A DNA stretch of 6,824 nt, from assembly GCA_946480705.1 (NCBI GenBank), contig CAMLLF010000219.1, positions 1-6,824 of the forward strand, written 5' to 3'. Shown here piece after piece: positions 1-5,705 of the stretch. The notes beneath the pieces were generated by a model. The model worked only from the letters and a program-made list of their open reading frames with translations, made no database searches and was not told the DNA's origin. Each line of letters starts with the position of its first letter. Position 1 is the first letter of the stretch. A program made the translations under genes and the position numbers. The DNA comes from an uncultured Lysobacteraceae bacterium. GTDB lineage: Bacteria > Pseudomonadota > Gammaproteobacteria > Xanthomonadales > Rhodanobacteraceae.

Positions 1-119
1 GAACCCACCGACAGATCCAGGTAACCGCTGATCACCAGCAGGGCCAGGGGGACGGCGACGATCGCGAGGGCGGCCGCGTCGGTGGCGCTCCTGCTGGCCG
101 CGCGCGAGCCGCGTGTCAC
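1..119 (-). pseudogene. Sugar ABC transporter permease-like fragment (partial, runs off left edge)
   Basis: Read on the minus strand from a GTG at 119, the frame is open to the window edge. It gives a hydrophobic stretch that ends in ISGYLDLSVGS. In ribose/xylose-type ABC permeases (the RbsC-like BPD_transp_2 family) a transmembrane segment is followed by a conserved G-x-(I/L)-DLSVGS motif, which is what is seen here. Such a protein would form the membrane channel of a sugar importer. The resemblance covers only about positions 1-80. The residues before it (VTRGSRAASRSATD) do not look like the usual N-terminal helix, and a different coding-like frame on the other strand begins at about 82. 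The most likely reading is a gene broken at about 75-82, or a join between unrelated DNA. The remainder would lie left of the window. The identification rests on one motif and could be wrong. Confidence 0.35.
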
Positions 120-240
120 GCACCTGGTCACGATGGTTCCGCCGCACGTGGACCCGGTGCTCGAGGAGGTCGAGCGGACGCTGGAGGAGACGAGGAACAA
201 CAAGGGGCTGACGCTGACGCTGGCGGACCGGACGCGCCGA
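82..240 (+). pseudogene. Coding-like fragment, codon style unlike the rest of the window
   Basis: The plus frame with gtg at 82 has almost every third codon position G or C to about 240, so it looks like real coding sequence. It contains VTMVPPHVDPVLEEVERTLE followed by ETRNNKGLTLTLADR. The second part faintly recalls the eeLTknNtGLTLnlAlnYGGR region of undecaprenyl diphosphate synthase, but the following YGGR is missing and I do not name it. The codons agg, cgg, ggg and acg are frequent, whereas the receptor gene downstream prefers cgc and ggc. After about 240 the frame runs on to a stop at 471 but becomes Arg-rich and loses coding character. No ribosome binding site is evident before 82, and upstream the frame is closed by taa at 22-24. 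I read it as an internal piece of a gene of other origin. Confidence 0.3.
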
Positions 241-557
241 CGCCGCCCGCAACTGATCGGGCGTATCGCTGCTGACGGCGCTGTGCATTTCGAAATTCGC
301 CGCGGTTTCCTCCGACAGCGTGAAGGTCGGAAGCGTGGTGCTCGCTTCGAGCAGAATGCGATTGCGATCGCTTGCGCACGCGAGGGACACGGATCGCCGG
401 TAAATTCAATTGACGAAAAATGCATTCCGGAAACCTGGAGATTCGTCGTCGGGCGATCGTCGCGCCGATGAAACTGCGCTAGCTATCGGCACTGTCGCTG
501 CGTGCGCGTCGCGACAGGACCTCTGCACGCCGCTCCGCCATCCAGGAGACCTTCGTC
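241..557. other. Gene-free stretch upstream of the orphan gene
   Basis: I see no convincing gene here. Open frames crossing it are Arg-rich and lack coding composition. A TTGACG hexamer at 410-415 resembles a sigma-70 -35 box, but no good -10 box lies 16-18 bases downstream, so I do not call a promoter. The only clear signal is the AGGAG at 544-548, which serves the ATG at 558. Confidence 0.5.
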
Positions 558-1244
558 ATGCCCCGCTACACCCTCAACCTGCAGATCGATTCCCAGTCGC
601 TGTCCATGCTGTATGCCGCCGGCCAGCGCATCACGCTCGGTCAACCGGCGAACAACGGAACGCCGAATCTGGCCTGGATCGTGTTCAATCCGCTCCAGAG
701 CAACACCGTGAACTGGGAAGACCAGTACGGTCTCTACGCGTCGACGTCGACCCTGATGCCCGGCGCGAACCTCGTGATGATGTCGGCGGTTCCGCCACCC
801 GCGCAGGATGCGTCGGTCTACACGTTCCAGCCGTCGATGTTCTTCGGTCCGCCGACGCGCGGCGGCGTGCCGTCCGGCACCTACGGCATCCAGAACAGCG
901 CGCAGAGCTTTCAGCCGCTCGCGTTCGGCCTTACCCAGGCGGTCGAGGTCAACGGCGCCGCGATGCCGAGCAGGCCGACGTCGGCCACAGCGATGCTCTC
1001 GAACATGATGAGCACCTTTACACCGTCTCCCACGATCTATGTCTGGCTGCAGTCGGTCTACGGCAGCAGCACCTTCATCGGAAACCTCAACGCGCCGTCC
1101 ACGCGCGTCAACTTCGGCGGCGGCGTCACTTCGCAGACGCTGCGCTACGACCCGAGCCGCGGCGTGTTCGTGCCGTCCTCGTCGCTGCAGGCGGAAAACG
1201 CGGCCACGCCGCACGTCGAAGTGTCCGAACCCGCGTTCTATTGA
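558..1244 (+). CDS. Orphan 228-residue protein, intact member of a tandem pair
   Basis: I do not recognise this protein. The ATG at 558 follows AGGAG (544-548) with nine bases between, which fixes the start. There is no signal peptide, lipobox or transmembrane helix, so it is probably cytoplasmic or exported without a classical signal. It has no cysteine, few charged residues, and many Ser, Thr, Pro, Gln, Gly, Met and aromatic residues, which suggests a beta-rich fold (inference). Comparison with the decayed copy downstream picks out the likely conserved core: GTPNLAW (residues 34-40), W-E-x3-GLYAST (53-63), DASVY (84-88), FGPP...PSGTYGIQNSAQ (96-116), VWLQSVYGS (162-170), RVNF (183-186) and the tail DPxxGVFVPxSxxQxEN...EPAFY (198-228). 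Residues about 125-158 have no counterpart in the second copy and may be a variable loop. No neighbour suggests a function. Confidence 0.85.
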   Translation: MPRYTLNLQIDSQSLSMLYAAGQRITLGQPANNGTPNLAWIVFNPLQSNTVNWEDQYGLYASTSTLMPGANLVMMSAVPPPAQDASVYTFQPSMFFGPPTRGGVPSGTYGIQNSAQSFQPLAFGLTQAVEVNGAAMPSRPTSATAMLSNMMSTFTPSPTIYVWLQSVYGSSTFIGNLNAPSTRVNFGGGVTSQTLRYDPSRGVFVPSSSLQAENAATPHVEVSEPAFY

Positions 1245-1274
1245 TACGACGCCGAGCCTCCGGGCTCGCACACC

Positions 1275-1304
1275 GCCGGCGCACGCACGACCGCGTGCGC
1301 CGGC
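1275..1304. terminator. Perfect 12-bp hairpin after the orphan gene
   Basis: The arm gccggcgcacgc (1275-1286) is exactly complementary to gcgtgcgccggc (1293-1304), with a six-base loop. It lies 31 bases past the stop of the orphan gene. There is no T-run on either side, so it is not a textbook intrinsic terminator. It may act as an RNA 3' end stabiliser, a factor-assisted terminator or a small repeat. Confidence 0.45.
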
Positions 1305-1378
1305 AATGCCGCGCCGCTTCTGCGCGGGACGACATCACCGCGGCCAGCATCGCCCGGCGGGTTTCTGCCATATATCTA

Positions 1379-1908
1379 CAACGAATTATTGTTTACAACG
1401 CGGCATTCCGCCCGCGCCGGCCCGACGGCACCGGCACGCCGGACCTGATCTGGATGGCGATCGATCCGGTAGAGACCGCAACGGTCAGGTGGGACGACAA
1501 CGGCGGGCTGTTCGCCTCGACGCCGGAACCGCAGCGCGGCACGACGCTCGCACCCACGGCGACGGTGCCGACGCCTCGATCTATCCGCTCCTGTCGTCCC
1601 TACCTTCGGCCCACCCGCGAATGGCGACATTCCGTCGGGCGGCTACGCGATCCAGAACCAGGCACAGGTTCAGCCGCTGTCGTCCGTCCTGATGCCCACG
1701 ACCCAGGTATGGCTGCAGTCGCCTACGGCAGCGGAACCGGCATCGAAGACGTCGGTGAACTGAATACGCGCGTCGTCTTCGACGACGACCTCACCACGCG
1801 CCCCTCATCTGCGATCCGCTCGGCGGCCTGTTCGTGCCGGTGTCGGCGGGGCAGACGGAAAACGTTTCCACGCCGGTCGTCGACCGGACCGAACCGCTGT
1901 TCTACTGA
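1379..1908 (+). pseudogene. Decayed second copy of the orphan gene (four frameshifts)
   Basis: Joining four segments in successive frames rebuilds a relative of the 228-residue protein. The segments are GTPDLIWMAIDP...GLFAST (from about 1433 to 1567), DASIYPLLSS (about 1570-1600), FGPPANGDIPSGGYAIQNQA...VWLQS (1605-1721), AYGSGTGIEDVGELNTRVVF (about 1721-1800) and DPLGGLFVPVSAGQTENVST...EPLFY (about 1804-1905, tga at 1906-1908). That makes five blocks separated by four shifts, at about 1567-1572, 1590-1605, 1719-1722 and 1801-1804. Each equals loss of one base. The clear homology starts at 1433. Before it QRIIVYNAA may correspond to QRITLGQP of the intact copy, but no start codon or ribosome binding site is evident. 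About 30 residues of the intact copy are absent between the QPL and VWLQS blocks. The alignment was made by eye. Sequencing error is the main alternative to true decay. Confidence 0.78.
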
Positions 1909-2151
1909 TTGCCGGTGAAGCCGCGTCCGTCGCAAGCCGCAGCCGGCGATCCCGCCGCGACGGATGCGGATGCCGGACGGCGGCGGTCCCTCGGCCGAAA
2001 ATCGCGGAATCCCGGCCCGTGGAACGCAATCGCACCGTGGTCACTTCTGCACAATTCGCGTTCACGCCATTGCGCAACTGCCACGTGTGTCGCAAAAACA
2101 CGCGCCGCTCGCGTAGGCCTCATAGGCATATGCCATCGCGTAGCTAACAGT

Positions 2152-2163
2152 ATCTGTACAGAT
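2152..2163. promoter_or_regulatory. 12-bp perfect palindrome, possible operator
   Basis: The sequence atctgtacagat equals its own reverse complement. It is flanked by ctaac direct repeats at 2144-2148 and 2166-2170, spaced 22 bases apart, about two helical turns. Its position 128 bases before the receptor ATG suits a binding site for a dimeric regulator, which I cannot name. Confidence 0.35.
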
Positions 2164-2183
2164 TCCTAACGATCCGCGACACT

Positions 2184-2217
2184 TGCGCCGCGCTGGGGCG
2201 CACCCGCGGGGGCGGGT
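2184..2217 (+). other. Two adjoining hairpins in the receptor leader
   Basis: The arms tgcgcc (2184-2189) and ggcgca (2197-2202) form the first hairpin, and acccgc (2202-2207) with gcgggt (2212-2217) forms the second, with a four-G loop. Base 2202 is shared, so the two cannot both form completely. They sit about 75 bases before the start codon and do not cover the ribosome binding site. Confidence 0.35.
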
Positions 2218-2290
2218 ATTTCCGCAGCAGTTGCCGGGCGGCCATTCCGTACGGCAGACGCTGTCGGTCCACCGAATTGGGAGTCAACGA

Positions 2291-4786
2291 ATGAACGTGT
2301 CCGTCCAAGGTCGCGCCCACCGGCGTGCCGCGCTGTATGTCGCATTGATCGCCGGTATCGCGGCACTTCCGGCCTTCGCCCAGAACCCGTCCGGCGATGC
2401 CGACAAGCTCGAAACCATCAACGTGGTTTCCACCGGTACGCGCGCCGGCAATCGTTCGGATACGGACACCGCGGCACCGGTCGACGTGATCGGCCGCGAA
2501 GCGATCGAAGCCACGGGCGCGATCGAAACCGGCAAGCTGCTGCAGAAGCTCGCGCCGTCGTTCAACTTTCCGACCAGCTTCGTCAGCGACGGCACGGACC
2601 TGATCTGGCCGGCCACGCTGCGCGGTCTCGGTCCCGACCAGGTGCTCGTGCTCGTCAACGGCAAGCGCCGCCACCAGCAGGCGCTCGTCAACGTGCAGCA
2701 GTCGATCGGCCGCGGCTCGGCCGGCACCGACATCAACACCATTCCGATCGCCGCGATCGAGCGCATCGAAGTGCTGCGCGACGGCGCCTCGGCGCAGTAC
2801 GGTTCTGACGCGATTGCCGGCGTGATCAACATCATTCTCAAGGATCAGACCGACCACACCGAACTCGGCGTCGAAGTCGGCGAGACCTATGCGGGCGACG
2901 GCGACCAGTACCGCGCCGCGCTCAACACCGGATTCAAGATCGGCGGCGACGGCGGCTTCCTCAACCTGACCGTCGACTACATGAAGCGCCTGGAAACCAA
3001 CCGCGCCGGTCCCGACAGCCTCCGTGTCGATCCGCCGCGCGTGACCCAGCGCCTCGGCGAAGCCGATCTGGAAGGTGCGCAGCTCTGGCTCAACGCGGCC
3101 CTGCCGCTCGCCGGCGGCGAGCTGTATGCGTTCGGCGGCGTGTCGCGGCGCGAAGGCAACTCCTCGGGCTTCTTCCGCTCGGCCGGTGACGGCCGCACGA
3201 TCCCGCAGCTCTACCCGAACGGCTTCCTGCCGACGCTGCTGACCACGTCCGACGACCGCTCGCTGGCCGTGGGCTATCGCCACGCGCTCAACGATTCGTG
3301 GAAGTGGGATTTCAGCGTGAACCGCGGCTGGAACCAGTTCGAGTTCGCGTCCGAAGGCACGGCGAACGTCAGCTACTACTACGAGCCCAAGCCGGGCGGC
3401 GGCATCTACGCAGAAACCCCGACGTCGGCCGAAGACGGCACGCTGCGCTTCAAGCAGACCACGGCCAACTTCGACCTGTCCGGCGACGTGGACTGGGGCA
3501 TCGGCGCCGAGCCGCTGTACCTCGCGTTCGGCACGGAATGGCGTCGTGACGGCTACCAGATCATCGCCGGCGACCCGGTGTCGTATCAGTACGGCCGTAC
3601 CAACGACCCGACCATCGACATCCGCAACGCCGTCGGCGGCATCGCCGCGGCGGGCATCCAGGGCTTCCCGGGCTTCACGCCGGCAACCGAGATCGACGCG
3701 AGCCGCCGCAGCCTCGGCGTCTACGTCGACGCGGAGTCCTATGTCACGCAGAACCTGCTGATCGGCGCGGCCGGACGTTTCGAGGACTACAGCGACTTCG
3801 GCACCAACAGCACCGGCAAGCTGAGCCTGCGCTACAACTTCACCGACGCGTTCTCGCTGCGCGGCACCGTGTCGAAGGGCTTCCGCGCACCGAGCGTGCA
3901 GCAGCAGTTCTTCAGCCAGGTGTCGACCAACCTCAACGCCGACGGCACGCTGACCGACACGATCACGGCGCGCCAGGGCAGCGCGGTCGCGCGCGCGTTC
4001 GGCGTCAAGCCGCTCAAGGAAGAGTCGTCCGACAACTACTCGGTGGGCTTCGTCTGGAAGCCGAGCAACGAACTCTCGGTGACGGCCGACGTCTACCAGA
4101 TCAACATCGACGACCGCATCGTGTTCTCGGGCGCGATCGGTCCCGAGCCGGGCAGCGCGAACTGCACGGATCCGGCCGTCTGCCCGATCGCCGTGCTGCT
4201 GCGGCCGCTGAATGTCGGCCAGGCCACGTTCTTCACGAATGCGATCGACACGAAGACGCGCGGCGTCGACGTCGTCGCCGAATACAGCACGGAACTCGAC
4301 GGCGGTGCGCGCCTCGGCATCTCGGCCGCGTTCAACTACAACCAGACCGAAGTGCTGCGCATCAACTCGCCGTCGACGCTGGTGCCGTCCTCGACGCTGT
4401 TCGGCCGCGAGCAGGTCACGCTCGTCGAGGAAGGCCAGCCGCGCCAGCGCGCCACGATCGGAACGAACTACCACAGCGGCCCGTGGCACACCGATCTCGC
4501 ATTCAACTACTACGGCTCCGTCGCCGGCGAAGGCTTCACGCCGGGCCTGAAGCAGAAGTGGGGCGGCAAGTGGCTGACCGATCTGTCCGTCAGTTACAAC
4601 TTCACCGACGACCTGCGCGTGACGCTCGGCGGCAACAACATCTTCGACGTGTATCCCGACAAGTGGGAGTCGACCGGTCCGGATCAGAACCCGTTCCCGT
4701 ACCTCGGCTTCAAGTACGGCTGGGAAACCCTGCCGTTCGGCCTCAACGGCGGCTACTACTACGCGCGCCTGAACTACCGGTTCTAA
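2291..4786 (+). CDS. TonB-dependent outer-membrane receptor
   Basis: This complete 831-residue protein is a 22-strand beta-barrel receptor that imports a scarce ligand across the outer membrane with energy from TonB-ExbB-ExbD. The ATG at 2291 follows GGGAG (2279-2283) at seven bases and opens a good signal peptide: a basic start, a hydrophobic core, and cleavage after ALPAFA at about residue 30. In-frame sequence upstream lacks such features. ETINVVS (41-47) is the likely TonB box. The plug domain follows, with the conserved motifs [15 protein letters not shown] (110-124) and [20 protein letters not shown] (156-175), then AGVINIIL. The rest alternates as barrel strands and loops; FRAPS in the barrel and a C-terminal NYRF ending in Phe are typical of substrates of the BAM assembly machine. 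Cys625 and Cys631 probably form a disulfide in an outer loop. The ligand cannot be told from sequence, since no transporter or siderophore genes adjoin. It appears to be transcribed alone and ends at a strong terminator. Confidence 0.96.
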   Translation: MNVSVQGRAHRRAALYVALIAGIAALPAFAQNPSGDADKLETINVVSTGTRAGNRSDTDTAAPVDVIGREAIEATGAIETGKLLQKLAPSFNFPTSFVSDGTDLIWPATLRGLGPDQVLVLVNGKRRHQQALVNVQQSIGRGSAGTDINTIPIAAIERIEVLRDGASAQYGSDAIAGVINIILKDQTDHTELGVEVGETYAGDGDQYRAALNTGFKIGGDGGFLNLTVDYMKRLETNRAGPDSLRVDPPRVTQRLGEADLEGAQLWLNAALPLAGGELYAFGGVSRREGNSSGFFRSAGDGRTIPQLYPNGFLPTLLTTSDDRSLAVGYRHALNDSWKWDFSVNRGWNQFEFASEGTANVSYYYEPKPGGGIYAETPTSAEDGTLRFKQTTANFDLSGDVDWGIGAEPLYLAFGTEWRRDGYQIIAGDPVSYQYGRTNDPTIDIRNAVGGIAAAGIQGFPGFTPATEIDASRRSLGVYVDAESYVTQNLLIGAAGRFEDYSDFGTNSTGKLSLRYNFTDAFSLRGTVSKGFRAPSVQQQFFSQVSTNLNADGTLTDTITARQGSAVARAFGVKPLKEESSDNYSVGFVWKPSNELSVTADVYQINIDDRIVFSGAIGPEPGSANCTDPAVCPIAVLLRPLNVGQATFFTNAIDTKTRGVDVVAEYSTELDGGARLGISAAFNYNQTEVLRINSPSTLVPSSTLFGREQVTLVEEGQPRQRATIGTNYHSGPWHTDLAFNYYGSVAGEGFTPGLKQKWGGKWLTDLSVSYNFTDDLRVTLGGNNIFDVYPDKWESTGPDQNPFPYLGFKYGWETLPFGLNGGYYYARLNYRF

Positions 4787-4810
4787 AGCGGCCCCGCCCT
4801 GGCCGCCCGA

Positions 4811-4838
4811 CCCGCGTGCGGAGGCGCGCGGGTTTTTT
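4811..4838 (+). terminator. Intrinsic terminator of the receptor gene
   Basis: The arms cccgcgtgc (4811-4819) and gcgcgcggg (4824-4832) pair over nine positions with one G-T wobble and a ggag loop, followed directly by six T (4833-4838). It starts 24 bases after the receptor stop. Confidence 0.9.
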
Positions 4839-4845
4839 CGGGACC

Positions 4846-4948
4846 GGGAGTCGGGAATCGTTCAAGCCAAGCAACAGCAAAGCAAATGCAGGGCGGGCCT
4901 CGGAACACGAGGCTCGGTTTTTTTTTGCTTTTACGATTCCCGATTCCC
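4846..4948. repeat. 103-bp nested inverted-repeat element
   Basis: The outer arms gggagtcgggaatcgt (4846-4861) and acgattcccgattccc (4933-4948) pair at 15 of 16 positions; the exception is a G-T wobble. Inside them lie aaagcaaa (4879-4886) with tttgcttt (4924-4931), and inside those gggcctcg (4895-4902) with cgaggctc (4908-4915). The whole element can fold into one long interrupted hairpin. GGGAATCGGGAATCG-type repeats are, from memory, common between genes in Xanthomonadaceae-type genomes. A further copy of the arm motif lies just outside, at 4971-4986. It encodes no protein and may be a non-autonomous mobile or REP-like element. Confidence 0.65.
4897..4926 (+). terminator. Second terminator-like hairpin with nine-T run
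   Basis: The arms gcctcg (4897-4902) and cgaggc (4908-4913) enclose a gaaca loop and can be extended by two pairs. A run of nine T (4918-4926) follows after four bases. It forms the core of the 103-bp repeat element. It could back up the receptor terminator 80 bases upstream, or end a small transcript that begins after it; no promoter for such an RNA is evident. Confidence 0.55.
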
Positions 4949-5056
4949 CGTTCGCCCTCCCGGCTTCATCCATTCCCGATTCCCGCCATTCATACACCGG
5001 ACACGAAAACCCCGTTCAGGTGCGCTAGAGTGCCGGCCGAGTCGTGCCTGTACACG

Positions 5057-5132
5057 GCCGTGCGGCGGATATGGGGATGTTCGTTCGATCGCCGCCGCAG
5101 CGTTGTTGCTACATCGTCGCCGTGCGGCGATG
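5057..5132 (+). other. Structured leader of the lipoprotein gene
   Basis: The 11-mer gccgtgcggcg occurs at 5057-5067 and again at 5119-5129. The first copy can pair with downstream bases (tgcggcgg 5061-5068 with ccgccgca 5092-5099). The second forms a compact hairpin (cgtcgcc 5115-5121 with ggcgatg 5126-5132, gtgc loop, one G-T wobble) that ends 11 bases before the ribosome binding site. A regulatory role is possible but unproven. Confidence 0.3.
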
Positions 5133-5154
5133 CCATCGATACCAGGAGAAACCG

Positions 5155-5568
5155 ATGATCCGCTTTGCTCGCCCGCTCATCATCGCCAGCGCCGTGCTCG
5201 TGCTGGCCGCCTGTCAGAAGCAGCCGGAACCGGCCAAGCCGGCCACTACGCCGGCTCCGGCCACCGCGCCGGCCACCCCGCCGCCGGCTGCAGCCCCTGC
5301 CACCCCGCCGCCGACCACCACCGCCGCGGTCGATTCGGTCGGCGTGCCGGAATGCGACAACTACATCACCAAGTACATGGCCTGCGTTTCGGGCAAGGTG
5401 CCGGAAGCTTCGCGTGCACAGCTCCAGGCCAGCCTCGACCAGATGCGCACCGCGTGGAAGCAGGCGGCTGCCACCGACGCCGGCAAGGCCAGCCTCGCGC
5501 AGGCCTGCACCGCGGCGAACGATGCGGCCAAGAGCTCGATGAGCGCGTTCGGCTGCACCGATTTCTGA
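5155..5568 (+). CDS. Small four-cysteine lipoprotein
   Basis: The 137-residue product is a bacterial lipoprotein of unknown function. AGGAG (5144-5148) sits six bases before the ATG at 5155. The N-terminus MIRFARPLIIASAVLVLAAC is a signal peptide ending in the lipobox LAAC, so Cys20 would be lipidated and the protein anchored to a membrane. The residue after it is Gln, not the Asp that signals inner-membrane retention in E. coli, so the outer membrane is likely. Residues 22-59 are a Pro/Ala/Thr-rich flexible linker. The C-terminal domain (about 64-137) looks helical and has cysteines at 67, 77, 118 and 134, spaced C-x9-C and C-x15-C, which suggests two disulfides holding a helical hairpin. 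Around them lie CDNYITKYMAC, MRTAWKQAA and AFGCTDF. The domain resembles uncharacterised lipoproteins of other proteobacteria as I recall them. Terminators on both sides make it a single-gene unit. Confidence 0.92.
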   Translation: MIRFARPLIIASAVLVLAACQKQPEPAKPATTPAPATAPATPPPAAAPATPPPTTTAAVDSVGVPECDNYITKYMACVSGKVPEASRAQLQASLDQMRTAWKQAAATDAGKASLAQACTAANDAAKSSMSAFGCTDF

Positions 5569-5592
5569 TCGGATTTCGTTTTTCGGCGAATG

Positions 5593-5622
5593 AAAAACCC
5601 CGGCGAGTGCCGGGGTTTTTTT
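5593..5622. terminator. Bidirectional intrinsic terminator
   Basis: The perfect arms ccccggc (5598-5604) and gccgggg (5609-5615) enclose a gagt loop. Seven T follow (5616-5622) and five A precede (5593-5597), so it can act in both directions. It lies 24 bases after the lipoprotein stop and about 84 bases after the stop of the convergent repeat protein gene, and probably ends both transcripts. Confidence 0.9.
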
Positions 5623-5705
5623 GAATCGTGAATCGCAGAAACCGTGCCCGGAATCCCGCTTCCGTTTCGCGAATCCTGCTCCTGCGATTCCCTATTCCTG
5701 CCAGA
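5623..5705. repeat. Degenerate GAATCG/CGATTCC intergenic repeats
   Basis: Short units related to the arms of the 103-bp element recur here: gaatcgtgaatcg (5623-5635), ggaatcccgcttcc (from about 5650), cgcgaatcct and cgattccctattcc (5685-5698). They fill the gap between the shared terminator and the repeat protein gene and look like eroded copies of the same intergenic repeat. Confidence 0.45.

Larger units (their letters stand above)
1909..2290 (+). promoter_or_regulatory. Upstream region and leader of the receptor gene
   Basis: These 382 bases lie between the decayed orphan copy and the receptor start and hold no supported gene. The segment from about 2040 to 2175 is poorer in GC than its surroundings and is the likely promoter area, although I cannot assign -35 and -10 boxes with confidence. 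It contains a 10-bp palindrome ggcatatgcc (2125-2134), a 12-bp palindrome at 2152-2163 and two adjoining hairpins at 2184-2217. No clear Fur box is visible. Confidence 0.4.

Noticed and set aside
410..440. A sigma-70 promoter beginning with TTGACG
   Set aside because: No acceptable -10 hexamer lies at the right distance.
82..471. A single 129-residue gene from 82 to 471
   Set aside because: Only the first part to about 240 looks coding. The remainder turns Arg-rich, and no ribosome binding site precedes the GTG.
483..1271. A 262-residue minus-strand frame opposite the orphan gene
   Set aside because: Composition is Arg/His/Gly-rich as expected for antisense of GC-rich coding DNA. There is no start signal, and the plus-strand gene is better supported by its second copy.
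410..1918. A 502-residue plus-strand open frame across the orphan gene and the decayed copy
   Set aside because: Over 558-1244 it is out of frame with the well-supported orphan gene and is Arg-rich. It only matches sense protein in parts of the decayed copy, so it is not one gene.
2144..4489. A 781-residue open frame on the minus strand opposite the receptor
   Set aside because: It is Arg/Val/Ala-rich antisense translation of a high-GC gene. The receptor on the plus strand has a signal peptide, plug motifs and a barrel end, so this frame is a shadow.
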